Below are positions 1 to 11,455 of a stretch of DNA of 64,000 nt, piece after piece. This DNA comes from Corylus avellana (taxonomy: Eukaryota > Streptophyta > Magnoliopsida > Fagales > Betulaceae). Both the position numbers and the translations under genes were made by a program. The first letter of the stretch is position 1. Every line of letters starts with the position of its first letter. The notes below the pieces were generated by a model. It had not been told where the DNA came from, did no database searches, and saw nothing but the letters and a program-made list of their open reading frames with translations. The stretch spans positions 4,763,420-4,827,419 of the forward strand of contig NC_081551.1 of NCBI RefSeq assembly GCF_901000735.1. Reading direction: 5' to 3'.

Positions 1-1097
1 CTTAATAACAAAAATGCCCTTCATAAAATAAAAAATAAAAAGTAAAATTATAACAAAAAACTAAAAACTAAAATTTAAAATATTTGAAAAAAATACAAAA
101 AATATTTACAAAAAAAAAAAAAAAAAAAAAACGAAAAAAATAATCCTAAGAGGTCATGTTAATTTTTTTTTGTTCAAATTTGAGATATTTTTGTCATATT
201 AAAAAAAATTTGAGATCATTTTTGTGTACGTCATTTCACTTGCCTTTGAGGGATATTGACATTGCTTTGCTAGTTAAGGGGGAATATTAACACAGTTGGT
301 AGTTTGTGACGGACGTTAACAATGATGAAATAGTTTGAGGGGTGTATGCGTTTTTCTCAAAGTTTTAATACATAAAATTGTTTTAGTGTGGTGAAATCCG
401 TTGCAAGTACTATTTTATGACTTTTTTGTGGTTTAATGTTGACTTAATTCGATCTACCCAACCGTCTTCGTAGGACTCAATTTTTTATATTATTTTTTGT
501 TATTAATATTTATATTTTTTGCCATTCTTTCTAATACTTTTTTTTGCAAAAATAAATAAATAAATTATAATGTAGTCATTAAAAATTAGCGTGAGACTTA
601 GAGGAGAAATATTATGTTATAAGCTAAAAGAACTTTCTTAAGCCCAAAAATGTTAATAACAATAATAAGCATCAACACTAATAATACACTAAAAGTAATA
701 ATATTATCTCCCCTATAACCAAAATTTAACATTTTAAATGATTTTAAGATATTTTTAATATCATCGCTATTACCATTTGGATTAGGTATTAATTCAAGAT
801 AGATTTATGATCTTCCACGTATGTGAAGAGGTCAAATTTGCCCCATTAATTATGAGGATACAAATATAAATTAGGATTCTCTCAATTTCATTTGAAATGA
901 AAAGAGGCGGGTTTTAGTCAAAATTAAAGACAAAAATGTCCCAATATTAATATTTTTGGGCCTATAATGGATAGGATCCCATTCCTGCAAATATTTGGTG
1001 TTGAAATAACAATATCCATCCTCCAACAAACCAACAAGTAGATCATTCCTATTCAAAAAAAAAAAAAAACAAGTAGATCATAAACACATGGTCCCAA
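1..1097. other. AT-rich intergenic sequence, no gene seen
   Basis: I see no coding region or RNA gene. The stretch is AT-rich with a run of about 20 A at 108-130. Short ORFs here, such as the one on the minus strand at 871-1056, show no family resemblance I can defend. It could include the far end of the DUF247 relic that follows. Confidence 0.6.
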
Positions 1098-1507
1098 CTA
1101 ATGGGAGCTAAGAAAAGTCTTTATTTCACAGAAAACTAGTTTTCTGTGAAATAAATGAATGCCAAGGGAAACGTTACATTCAATGACGTAAGAGAAGCAT
1201 ACATCACTCAAATGTGACTCTTGCGTAAGGATTTTTTCTTCTTTTTTCTCAATGATGCTTGCAAGATCCTTCTGGCTCTTCCCGGTCCGCAAACAAAATT
1301 TCTTTAAATATTTCAGTTTTTGCATTTTCACGCCCCTCGATTCTTGAAGCTTGTGATGAAATGGGCCAATTGAAACTGACTTAGGAGTGTAGGCTTTTTC
1401 CTTTACCATATGAAGCTTCTTGGGAACCTTGTAAATGTAGCACTTGGGCCATTCCTCAATTGGTGGAATGTCAATGATTAACTCCTCGCATTTAGGCTCC
1501 AGTGCAC
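1098..1507 (-). pseudogene. DUF247/UPF0481 protein gene fragment
   Basis: Read on the minus strand from a possible splice acceptor (GTAG just above 1507), the frame encodes the N-terminal part of the plant DUF247 (UPF0481) family. It has an acidic lead-in, then CYIYKVPKKL, then YTPKSVSIGPFHH, then a KLKYLKKF helix; these are the hallmark motifs of the family, whose biochemical role is mostly unknown. Similarity fades after the KKEEKI segment and the frame stops at 1098. A full protein has about 400-550 residues, so most of the domain and the C-terminal membrane anchor are missing. I call it a relic. The alternative, that further exons lie downstream on the minus strand, is not supported by anything I can read at 1-1097. 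Confidence 0.75.
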
Positions 1508-1694
1508 CTACGAAGCTTATAAATTATTTCAACCTGTACCTATAATGACCATCATTTTATTTATATTAGAGTACTAATAGCAGATGTCTTATATGTTATT
1601 CCCTTCTTTATGTTTAGGAAAAAATTTTAAAAAACCACAAAAACCTACTCACATCAAATTCTCTACATTTGACCAACCCCCAAAGGTTGCTACA
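1508..1694. other. Short spacer between DUF247 relic and LINE 3' end
   Basis: AT-rich, no coding potential seen. The LINE 3' end probably lies near 1695 on the minus strand but has no clean poly(A) tail, so the boundary is approximate. Confidence 0.4.
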
Positions 1695-3935
1695 ATGTAA
1701 TTTAATTTCATTAAAATCACAGAGGGACACAATCCAAATACACAAGAAGTATATAAGAGAAAATTCAAAAAACCCTAATTAAGAAGTAAAAGAAGAACAA
1801 AAGTCTAAGAATTACGTAATTTTAGAAAAGCGAGGAAAGTTATACGCTGCCATCTAAGCATAAAGAGATTTGAACATAATAACTTTTGATTTTAATACCG
1901 ATCTCTCACAATCTTTGAAAGTGCACGCACTCTGTTCTACAAATGCACCACATTAAGCATAGAAGAGCCATCCTCCAAGCTTCTAAAATGCACCGACTTC
2001 CCAACTAACCTCTCCAGCTAACCAACAACTCTGCCACCCTTTTACGCATTACCCACTTTACAGCTAAAAGATGGAAGATTGAAACCCACAATTCTCCAGC
2101 CACTTTATGGTGGAGAAGAAAGTGATCTATAGTCTCCCCGCTACTCTTGAACATGCAACACCAATTTACCACTATGACATGTTTTTTCTCAAGTTATCCA
2201 AAGTTAAAATCTTTCCTAACATTGTCATCTACACAAAGAACACTTCTCTCAAAAGAAGTCATAATTCTCCAAATGCTCTTCCAAGAAAATGGAGAGCCGA
2301 CGGGATTGCAAAGCGCATGATAGAAATATCTAACCTTGAACTTCCGCTTTTTGGAAGGGATCCAACATATTTTATGTACACCACCTCGTCTTGACTCTTT
2401 TTCTTTTTCTTTTTTTTTGATGTCGGGGAACTTCTCCATGGCAGGACCCTTTGGACCTATTCCTACAGAGTAAACCCCGGTCCCGTGCACCGCACCCTCA
2501 GATGTTTCCTTACACAGAACTGGTTAAATCGCAGGCTTTTCACCAGAGGGTGCAGCCCCAAGGAATTGTTTGCACCCATGAGATGTTGAACCTTGGACTT
2601 TGAAGGGAGCAATACCTAAAGACCAAGGTCTCCATCATTTAGGCCAACCCCTTGGGGTTTACCTCGTCCCAACTTGAGAGAATACAAAAAATCAAAGAAC
2701 AAAGTAACCAAGTCCGTCACACAATCATGCAATGGTATGTTATAAGAAATATTCCATTGAATATTGTTGTTATAAAATTTGCACATGATCCATCACCAAA
2801 GCCTCCTTATAGCGAGAAATACTAAACAATTCCGAAAAAAAGCATTTAGGGGATGACCACACACCACAAATCATGCCAAAACATTATCTTAAACCTGTCT
2901 CTTACCTCATATTTGACAAATCTAGAAAACAAACCTCCACCCCAGAAAGACCAACAACCTCCTTAGAGCACCATTATATTAACTTTCCACAACCAATCTC
3001 TACAAAGCCTCCCTTTCCATGGTAAAACGACATAACCACTTCTCCAAGAGAGCTCAACTAAGCTAAATTAGATTTTTGACCCCCAATCCACCAAAGAAAA
3101 ATGGAGGACAAATCTTATACCAATTAACTAGATGGAATTTAAATTGTCAACTCTACCCCATAGAAAATCTTTCAGAAGGTTCTCAATCCTATTAGCAACT
3201 CCTACAGGAATGGAAAAAAGGATAGATAATAATTGAGCAAATTGGAAAAAGAGTGCTTTTAATCAATGTTGAGCTACCAGCCTTCAAAAAATAAAGCCTC
3301 TTCCAACTAGCCAACTGACATTTCATTTTTTCAACAATGTCATCCCATATTGACTTAGCCTTATACGAGGAGGCCCCCAAAGGAAGCCCTAAATAGTTCA
3401 TGGGAAAAGGAAACACCTTACAACCAAGGATACGAGTCTAACCTCCAGCATCATCCATTGCGCCAAGGAGGACTAACCCAGATTTAGATACGTTAATCTT
3501 CAACCTCAAGACAACTTCAAAACATTAGAAGAGACGGTGCATGACAGAAATGGGCTAGTTTTGCCTCACAAAAGATCAAAGTATAATTTGCAAACATGAG
3601 ATTAAACACTAGGAGCTCATCAATATTCCTTGACCCCAACGAAAAACCTGATAAGAGCCTCCTATCCACTAAAGCGAGCAACATTCTACTCAAAGCCTCC
3701 ATGACAACTACAAACAACAAAAAAGATAAAGGATCTCCTTGTTTTAGGCAAGGAGAGGTATTAAAGAATGCAGAAGGAGATCCATTAATCAGCACCGAAA
3801 AATACACTGTAGAAATACAACGAGCTATCCAATCTCTCCATTTCTCCCCAATTCCATATCGTCTCAATAGATACAGCAGGAAATCCTAGTTAACATGATT
3901 GTAGGGAATTTTTAGCTCCAATTTACAGAGCATAT
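1695..3935 (-). mobile_element. Degenerate L1-type LINE (reverse transcriptase to zinc-knuckle end)
   Basis: On the minus strand, broken frames give the order expected of a plant non-LTR retrotransposon. Around 3935-3520 comes reverse transcriptase, with the HVN(W)DFLLYLLRRYGI segment, then INGSPSAFF and LKQGDPLS. Around 3416-3190 comes FPMNYLGLPLG with a following KLASWK-like block. From 3000 to 1905 lie the tryptophan-rich region and the terminal zf-RVT region (FKVRYFYHAL, PFSWKSIW, ETIDHFLLH). The catalytic FADD box reads FANY, the frame has many stops and shifts, and the endonuclease and 5' part are absent. It is therefore an old, 5'-truncated, inactive copy. A SINE is nested inside it at 2391-2660, and joining the flanks restores the zf-RVT reading. 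Confidence 0.88.
2391..2660 (-). mobile_element. tRNA-derived SINE nested in the LINE (copy 1)
   Basis: On the minus strand the element starts with a tRNA-like head: an A-box-like TGGCCTAAATGATGG, and about 40 bp on a B-box-like GGTTCAACATC. It ends in an A-rich tail (A9 G A5 G pattern). It is flanked by an exact 8-bp direct repeat ACCTCGTC at 2383-2390 and 2661-2668, the signature of target-primed insertion. A second copy of the same family lies at 45013-45323. I do not recognise the family name. Confidence 0.85.
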
Positions 3936-5467
3936 CAGGTTCCCTTGATCTAATTCAGCTATCAAGATATTCATTAGCTACAAGTACCAAATTTTCACTC
4001 AAAATAATGTTATTTACTTTCATGTTCACCAATAGAATAATTGTTATTGTTAATCATTTTTCTTTTTTATTATTTTTTACATTTTTACAATTTTTAGTGA
4101 TTAGCAATAAATCTTCAAACATCTAGAAATGAAAATAAATATCCATTTCAAACAGTCAAATAATGAGTGGCTATAAGACCCTGTAAAATTGGTGATAATG
4201 AAGTGGGAAAGATACACAACGTTTTAAAAATGAAAAAGCGTCCAGATTGTCTGAGTACCAAAGCTGATAAATTGTTGCGATATTTTTTATTTTTTTATTA
4301 AAAAGAAGCAGCTTAGTAAAGAATAAGAAAATTAGGATTTTGATGGCAGGGTAGAGGGTTGAGAGTAGGACTAAAAGAGTAGACTGTTGGGGGTAACAAA
4401 AGGAGGCATAGTTACTTGACTGTAACAGCAGGGAGGTCGGAAGGAGAAGAGGAAAAAGAAGATAAGCAATTAAAAAGCTCATTTCTAATTTCTACCAAAA
4501 ATAAGAAAATCAAAGCAATGAACCGAACAAGCAATGGGAACATAATCCCTTCTAGGTAATGTTTCACCAATGATGTATGGAACAGTTTGTATCCGTGGAG
4601 GGAAAAGCAAAACTCCAGTTAAGAGGGCCAGAATTTGGAGCAAATCAAGGTAAAGTGTATCTCACGTGTGTATGAAAAACTTCTAGTGCTCTAATGTTCT
4701 CAAGGCACCCGACTTCAAATCACTCTTAAATGGCAAAAAACCACAATGTGGGGAAAGGATCCTACTCAACTTCAAACAAGCAGATTTAACCTTACAACAA
4801 ATTTAACAACATAACCGATAGATCATTCATGTTACCATCAACACCCGCTAGTGATTAACAATTTCTAGTTCAAAAAACAGGGCAGTCCCCTGACAGTGAT
4901 TCTTTTTCCACATTATATGTGGCAAAAAAATCTGTTTTGTTAAATGCCCATCATAACAAGGACACCTTAACACCAGGGTGCACTTGCCAACCTTTTGAGA
5001 TGAAGCCTAAAATGGGACTAAAATTTGCTACAGATGACATCAATACATCTAAATAATGGTTATTTTTCTTTCAAATTACTTGATCAACACACTCAAGTTA
5101 AAAAGAATTGTCGCATTACACACAAACCCATTGAGTTTTTGCTCTTCCTCTCAGGTTGGGTTTCCATGACATGAATTTTGAAGGACACTCATTGAAGATT
5201 GTTCAAGACATGTCCTGTCCAAAGGTAGAATTTCGAAGCACATGGGCAACAGTTGAGGATGCTAATACTAGGGGCACATTTCTAATCAAAAGAACCAATA
5301 TACAATGCCACAAGCCCACAAGACAACGCGAACTTAGGTTGATGTTATGCTTTGTCCTTCAAAGAACAGAAATTTAAGTCAATGAGGCACCCCTGACTTT
5401 CTACTTGAAAATACCAATATGCTTCCATTTTGTAGAGATAGAGAGAGAGGAAGAAAGAGAAGCGGAC
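3936..5467. other. Intergenic sequence, no gene recognised
   Basis: No coding region supported. Downstream exons of the small membrane-protein gene at 5468-5686 (minus strand) should lie here if that gene is functional, but I could not find one by reading for the expected C-terminal segment. The rest is AT-rich sequence of unknown origin. Confidence 0.45.
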
Positions 5468-5686
5468 CTTGTAGATGCCGGAGGCATGTAGCACTGATAT
5501 GGAGGCGGAGGCACCGGCGCCGACGAAGAGGGAGGCAACAGCGAAGGCTTTTAAGGTCATGAGGACTGATTGCCCGGCACAGCCTCTTCTGTACGACAAA
5601 ACGACCCAACCCAACTGGGCACCACTGGCCAGAGCCCACCACCAGTGGCTGAAGGCCCTGCCACTTTCCTTCTCCTCCTCCATCAT
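5468..5686 (-). CDS. Small membrane protein, first exon only recognised
   Basis: A minus-strand open frame begins MMEEEKESG at 5686 and runs 73 codons to a good splice donor (CAAG|GTCCGC) at 5468. The peptide has an aromatic patch (HWWWAL), a basic loop (YRRG), then a hydrophobic alanine- and serine-rich segment from about residue 42 to 66. It looks like a short plant membrane protein of about 90 residues with no assigned function that I can name. The reading continues in frame past the donor to a stop at 5345, so an unspliced 113-residue product is possible. The second exon was not located. A hAT-type MITE sits 45 bp upstream of the start codon, in what should be the 5' UTR or core promoter. 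The opposite-strand frames here are shadows. Confidence 0.5.
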
Positions 5687-5730
5687 GAGGGATCGTACCC
5701 TGCCTCCCTCCGTCGTCAGTCTCGAGCTAT

Positions 5731-6131
5731 TATGGTGTCAATCCGGTTCGGTTTTCCGGTTTTTGGCCAAAACTGGGAACCGGAACCAGGGTACCCCAGT
5801 TCTCGATTTTGAGAAACCGGAACCGGGACCCCGGTTAACCGAGGTCCCGGTTACCGGCCGGTTCCGGTTTTACCCGATCCGGTAACCAATTTTTTTTAAA
5901 AAAATTGGTTTTTTTGGTTTTTTTTTTTCATAAGTTGACCAATTTTTTTAAAAATGTATTAGTCTCTTTATCTAAATTAAAGGGGCTTTGTTGTGATTGT
6001 TCTAAATAATTAAAAAATTAACCTAAAAAAATCCTAAAATCCTAAAAAATCAATGTTTTTGCCTATTTGGGCCTCAGAAATAAAAATTTAATTTTTTAAA
6101 ATACCCTAAACCTAAACCTAAGTGTAAAAAA

Positions 6132-6172
<41 letters not shown>

Positions 6173-6362
6173 ATATATAAATATTATTAAATAAAATAGA
6201 AACCCGGTTCCGGTATTCCCAGTAAAAACCGGGTGCCAAAAACCGGTACCGAAACCGGGGTACCCAGTTTTTGGATTTTTCAAACCAGAACCGGAACCGT
6301 GACCCCGGTTTCCCGGTTTTCCGATTCCGGTTCCGGTTTCCCAGTAATTTTTGACACCCCTA
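5731..6362. mobile_element. hAT-superfamily MITE, 632 bp, with 8-bp target duplication
   Basis: The element begins TATGGTGTCAA and ends TTGACACCCCTA, so the ends are inverted copies differing by a few bases. Both subterminal regions are packed with CCGGTTCCGG-type repeats in opposite orientation. It is bracketed by an exact 8-bp duplication CGAGCTAT at 5723-5730 and 6363-6370, the hAT hallmark. The centre is AT-rich and contains a TA microsatellite (about 6138-6168). There is no transposase, so it is non-autonomous. The intact empty site would read straight through the 5' region of the minus-strand gene at 5468-5686. Confidence 0.92.
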
Positions 6363-7833
6363 CGAGCTATGAAGGCCAGCTCACTCGCTCTTGCTTTTCC
6401 CAACCCCTCTGATTGTTGTTCTTTCTTCGTATGGGCTTTGCTTGTGCTCTTTCACGTGTATTGGGCTTCCTCGGTTATTGGGCTTTGTACTTTGTTCATG
6501 GACTTTATCTTGTGGTTGCTCTGTTCTTGGGCTTTGTACTTTGTCCCGGTATTTTGACGTGATTCTGACGTGGCATGGAAGACACTTAGCACAAACTAAA
6601 TGGCTTTGACGTGGTGAACTGTTAAATTTTTTACGGAACGACTAAAACATAAAATAGAAATTGATATAATAAAAAAAAATAAAAAATAAAAAAGGTTGAG
6701 TGGTACTTAAAATCTCGTAAAAAGAGAAACAATAATTTTTTTTTAAATGAGCAGTAATTGCATAATACTAAACTCAACGTTCAAAGAAGAAGAGATATAT
6801 CAGATTATCATATGAAATAAACCGATTAATTAAGTTTGACATTTCGGAACATAAAATAGCAAAGGACCAAATTAAGTAGCCACATTTAGTTTAAAGAAAA
6901 TAGGTTTTGAAGTATGAAGCAAGCTGCAAGCTGAACTACCAATGGAGAGTGTGGAACATGGTAATGACAAATTGAGCACAATTTAAAATAAGATGTGTTA
7001 AATTGTTAAAATATTTGATTAAATGATTAAATTTACTATATCTAATTAGTTTAACCTTTTGAAATAAGTGATAATTTGAAAAATTAAAAATATGTCGATA
7101 TTCATTAAGGATGTTATGAAGGGCCTGGTTCGATGGAAGCCATAAATGATAAAACCACTCCAGGTGAGATTGCTGAGTTAATGGAACAAAAGGATTTGAA
7201 GTAAAATCAAAAGGCATAGAAAAATGGTAATAGAAATACGAAGTTTTTTCAGAGGAAGAAAAATCACATTGGAAAAATTTTGGATGAAAGTGGACGGTTA
7301 TACATGAAATATATCTAATTTCATGTGTCAAGCTCTTCTTCAAGTTACGCTACATCAGCTGTTAATGCAAAAAAGGCTCTTTTATCATGAACTTTAGCGC
7401 AAAGCTTAATTAGACTACTTTACGAAACTTGAACAATATTATTGTCTTGATTTTTCTAGTTACAATTAGTAGGTTTATACCCATAAAAGTGATTAATAGC
7501 GAATTAGCTGTTTCCATTTATTTATATATAGAAACTAACGAAGTAATTTTAAGCGGGCTAAAAGATCATTTTTTACCAACGTCCAACCTGGACTTGGCAA
7601 CCCAACAATTGTATTAAATTAATTAACTAGTAGTACTTAAACTTATTCATCATGTAGGGCTAATTTAAATCTTAGTAATTGACCACTATAGCAAAATGAG
7701 AAAGTTTCCTCTCCACAGTAGAAAAGGAAAACGAGAAATAAAAACCAAAGTAAGAAAGCCTGTAATTTTTGGATTTTATTTTACCAAACCTTTTCCCATT
7801 AGGATTAACCGACTAGTTAGAGAATCTTCTTTC

Positions 7834-7844
7834 CTTATAAATAG
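7834..7844 (+). promoter_or_regulatory. TATA box of B3 gene 1
   Basis: CTTATAAATAG, followed by GGGACTTCATCAC, is conserved at the same relative place in front of B3 gene 2 (26754) and the B3 relic (about 25880). That conservation supports it as the core promoter. It lies 433 bp before the ATG of gene 1 but only about 140 bp before the ATG of gene 2, so gene 1 has a much longer leader or a leader intron. Confidence 0.7.
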
Positions 7845-8276
7845 GGACTTCATCACCCTTTGTCTTTACATCCCATGTTTTTTTACACGCTCCCCTTGAA
7901 AACGACGACGCTCCAGTTAAGAGATCTTGCCTTTCTTGCATTGATTTATCTTCATCATCTTTAGCAAGCGGATCACACATGGGTCCTACAATACCCGCCT
8001 GAAACCGGAGACGATGATTTCGTCATAGATAACACCCTCCTCAGAGTACTGTTCTTTTTTTGTTTCTCATTAACCCAAAGCACGTCAGAAAAAGCAGAGG
8101 AGTTGGAAACGGAGCAGGTTCTTCTCAATATCACCCCAAATATCTCTCCCGCACCATCTTCTTCCTCTTCACCACCATATATGTGAAGCCCCAACCCTAT
8201 TAAGAAGCGACCACGCTCGTAGTTGGGGCCATTTTTTTGGTCACAGTAATAGATCGAGAAGAAGGAAGAAGTGAAT

Positions 8277-9266
8277 ATGGGTTACTTGACGATGAAACAT
8301 TTCAAGGGTATGCAGATCTCAAGTGGTTGCCGCATGGATTATTTAATTACTGTGGCTGAAGTTGCTGCTATTCAGTATGAAGAAGAAAAATCAAAGCAAA
8401 GATTGATCAAGGAAAAGGTTATAAAGAAACCCATGACGATGCCTATGGACAGCCCAAGGAAACAAGGGTTTCATGAAGAAAAGATCATGGTTTCTGCTTT
8501 CCAAGCTCAAAGGGGTTTGAAGAGAATCTATGGGAGCGGAGAGGGGGAAATCAATTTCAAGATAAACCAAAAGAATTCTAAATATAATAACAAAAAACCT
8601 ACTGCCAGCATGAGATTGGAGAAGAGGCAGAAATTAGATTTGCCCCCCTTTCCAAACCCACCACCGGACATGCCGGAGGAAATCAAGAATCATATAAAGG
8701 GGGTAGATGGATCAGAGTTGTTTATGGTAATACAAAAACGCCTCACCAACACTGACCTAGACAGAGGCAAATGTCGGGTGTCCATACCCTTTGGGAAGAT
8801 CAATAGGGATTTCTTGAGAGAGAGAGAGAAAGATCTTCTTGACCAACAAATCTCATTGGAAGTGCCATTCTACGAGCCCTCGCATAAGGTGAGTAAAATC
8901 ATTTTGAGGCAGTGGGACATGGGCAAAGGCTCAGGGAAAAGCAGCTCCATGTACGCGCTGAGGACACATTGGAATGCTGTCGTGGAAGCGAATGGTCTCA
9001 AGGAAAAAGATGTGATCCAAGTTTGGTCCTTCCGAGTTGGCGATGAACAAAAACTTTGCCTGGCTCTTGTGGTGGTTAGTAGGGTACGAGATCTTGATGG
9101 CCATGGCCGGAGCAAAATGAGTGACAACGAGGGAGCAAGTAGTAGCCTAGGAAGGGAAAAAGAACTGGGCTGTGGTGGCAGCATGTGGACTGTAGAAGAC
9201 GCAAGTACCAGCAAAGAAGAGATAATATACAAACATGGAATCAACTCCTCAGCCTTAAGCCCATGA
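8277..9266 (+). CDS. B3 domain-containing protein of the DUF313 (At2g31720-like) family, gene 1
   Basis: Single-exon gene of 329 codons from the ATG at 8277, shared in context with gene 2 (AATATGGG). The N-terminal half is lysine-rich with a bipartite basic stretch, suggesting nuclear location. Around residues 115-145 is a proline block (PPFPNPPPDMPEE) and then the family signature: LFMVIQKRLTNTDL, CRVSIPFGKI, the membrane-distal strand ISLEVPFYEP, ILRQWDMGK, YALRTHWNAVVEANGL, and DVIQVWSFRV. This is the plant DUF313 version of the B3 DNA-binding fold, so a nuclear DNA-binding or transcription role is inferred from family. The 350 bp from about 8769 differ from gene 2 at only three positions, although the first half is strongly diverged. 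The C-terminal tail of about 50 residues (serine and acid rich) is present here and lost in gene 2. Confidence 0.9.
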   Translation: MGYLTMKHFKGMQISSGCRMDYLITVAEVAAIQYEEEKSKQRLIKEKVIKKPMTMPMDSPRKQGFHEEKIMVSAFQAQRGLKRIYGSGEGEINFKINQKNSKYNNKKPTASMRLEKRQKLDLPPFPNPPPDMPEEIKNHIKGVDGSELFMVIQKRLTNTDLDRGKCRVSIPFGKINRDFLREREKDLLDQQISLEVPFYEPSHKVSKIILRQWDMGKGSGKSSSMYALRTHWNAVVEANGLKEKDVIQVWSFRVGDEQKLCLALVVVSRVRDLDGHGRSKMSDNEGASSSLGREKELGCGGSMWTVEDASTSKEEIIYKHGINSSALSP

Positions 9267-9429
9267 AGATTACGGGGTTTTGATATGACTGACCCTTTTC
9301 TTTCTTTCTGGGTCTAAGATTTTTATTCTTTTATTTCTTTTTTCCTTTTTTTTTTTTTTAATTTGTAGTCGGCTACAGCTTGCATGTGATGATGTTTTAT
9401 GTAATAAAGAGTCTATTGACCATTAATTT

Positions 9430-9467
<38 letters not shown>

Positions 9468-10293
9468 CCTTTCTTTTATTCCCTTTTCTTTTATTCTGTT
9501 TAATGTTTAGTAGAATAGATGCATGAGATTTGCTTATCTTTAATGTAAAAGTCTAACGAGATTGACCAGTATGCGTAACTTCTGTTTTCCAATCAAAGTT
9601 TTCTCTAATGAAGTTCCTAATTTCAACCATTGGAGATGAGATGAAACCTAAATGAGAACTGGTATTTCTTTTTTCTTTTTCTTTTTTTGGTGCACGAAAT
9701 TATAATATGGTATGATTGATATCCAAAAGAACGGACCAATTAAAAGACTACAAAAAGTGGTCAATAACAGCCAATTTCAAAACCAGAGCTTACACCTGAG
9801 ATCAAATCAGCAAATAACACAAGATTCCACAAAGCAATTGCAAAAAAAAAATTGAAATATTAAGAGCTTACAACTAAGATCAAAACAGCAAATAACACAA
9901 CATTTATCCAAGAAATAGATTAGCTCGTGAAGCCAAAGAATGAAATAGAATTAGCTCATGTTTTAGAATCTGGAGTGAAATAAGCTGAAACGAGATATAA
10001 AAACGATGTAGTTAATCACGATGAGGCTGCTCATGAAAAAAAAAAAAAAAATCAAGATGAGGCTACGCATGCAAGTTACATCAATTAAGCCAAAAAAGCT
10101 TAAGAAAAAGTACGAAAACAAACCGTCGAAAAAGGATTAATTAGAGTGAAGACGTGATTGTTATATCAAATCATAGACGTTCAGAGTAGGTTGTAAATAA
10201 GAAAAAAATGAGTATAAATACACGTCAGCACAGGCCTACCTCGAGGCTTGAGAAGAAAACAACGAGAAGTCGTGAACTGAGACAATCCATGAT
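9267..10293. other. 3' flank of B3 gene 1, no further gene
   Basis: Part of block 1. It holds the gene 3' UTR, a TA microsatellite at 9433-9466, and AT-rich sequence with clear copies in blocks 2 and 3. The TA tract is absent from the matching place in block 3. No ORF of interest. Confidence 0.7.
9433..9466. repeat. (TA)n microsatellite
   Basis: About 17 TA units in the 3' flank of B3 gene 1. Confidence 0.9.
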
Positions 10294-10958
10294 AGGCCAT
10301 GGTGATCCTCGATCTCCACCGTTGGTTTGAACTGATGCATGGTAACCTCAGCGCAACCTCTTTTCCCTTCCGGAGCATCACAGACTCCGTTCACCGTCCG
10401 ATCCGAGGCTAGGCGATCCGGGTCCTCCTTCTCCGCCGAGTATCTGATCGTATGCAGAAGCGACGGGATGAATCTGGTAGATCTTGAGGTTGCGCGTGAC
10501 TTCAGGAGCGGCCTTGATTCTCACGTAGTTTATCCTTATCGGCTCAACAAGCAAGCCTCCTCCGGCGGTGGTGACCGCCAGTAACTGACCTCGCTCGGGC
10601 GCCGGTATAGTCGTCTCCACAGGAAGCTTCTCAAAGTCGGAGAACGTAAGGGAACGGTTCGGCACAATGTGGAAACGGACATTGCAAATGTACGAGTGAG
10701 AACCGATGAAGATCGAGAGGTCGTCCACAAAAAAAACCGTCATGTAGGTGGTGGTTTGGAGAGAGGGTGCGGTGGTGGCGAGCTCATGAAAGCCGAGATG
10801 GGAGAGAGCTGTGTGGTTGCTGGTGGTGATGGAATTGAAGGTGTTGAAGGCGTGAAGTTTTGCTCGATTCCTTCAATGGTGGTCGCGGTAGAGAGGCAGA
10901 GCGATGCGAGGAACGAGACCGCCACGAGGACCACTGCGAGTCGCAAAGACGTCGCCAT
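10294..10958 (-). pseudogene. FLA pseudogene 1, internal deletion
   Basis: On the minus strand it starts like the intact FLA gene at 32040-33326 (MATSLRLA signal peptide, then TIEG.EQ and the serine/proline segment). It then jumps from the region before the first FAS1 domain to NNMTVF in the second. The first FAS1 domain and linker (about 530 bp) are missing. The remainder of the second FAS1 domain (DDLSIFIGSHSYI, RFHIVPNR) is readable but frames are broken: the start-side and end-side parts lie in different frames, and the segment between VRIK and HPVAS is shortened. The stop position of the intact gene is also altered. It is non-functional as a cell-wall/apoplast adhesion protein. Its promoter carries an insertion at 11015-11455. 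Confidence 0.88.
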
Positions 10959-11014
10959 GGGAGTGAGAGAGCGAAATGAGTGCAGCGAAACCAAGGAAGG
11001 GGGTATTTACCATA

Positions 11015-11455
11015 CTTGGGTGGTGTTTGGTAAATGAGTTGCCCTTAAATGTTGATTGATATGAAAAAAAAATAAATAAATAAATAATGTTTGGTATAAA
11101 AAGTGAAAAAATTTTGTTTCGTAGTAATTTTTTTATTTGAATAATAATAAAAAGTGAAAAAGTTAGAATATTTTGTTGTTAATTTTTTAAAAAAATTATA
11201 ATAAATAGTGGTATAAAAAAATAAGAATGTTTGGTATAAAAAAATAAAAAAGTGGTATGAAAAAGTGAAAAAAAAAACAAAAAAAAAATAATAATAATAA
11301 TAAATTGTTTTGTAGTAATTTTTTTATTTGAATAATAATAAAAAGTGAATAATTTAATATAAAAAGTGAAAAAATTAAAATATTTTAATGTTAATTTTTT
11401 AAAAAAAATTGTAATAAATAGTGTCGCTAATTCCAACCTTTTTACCAAACAAGGC
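11015..11455. mobile_element. MITE-like insertion in the FLA pseudogene 1 promoter
   Basis: Compared with blocks 2 and 3, about 440 bp interrupt the promoter between the short leader and the GGGAGCGTGA motif. Ends are imperfect inverted repeats around TGTTTGGTAAA (left, about 11025) and TTTACCAAACA (right, about 11440). The interior is AT-rich with two direct copies of a segment containing TTTGAATAATAATAAAAAG (about 11137 and 11328). No coding capacity. I could not define a target duplication. Confidence 0.65.

Noticed and set aside
871..1056. Continuation of the DUF247 gene on the minus strand
   Set aside because: The peptide has no motif I can align with confidence to the family.
5475..5885. 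Plus-strand 136-codon frame
   Set aside because: The first part is antisense to the small membrane-protein exon, the last part runs into the hAT element.
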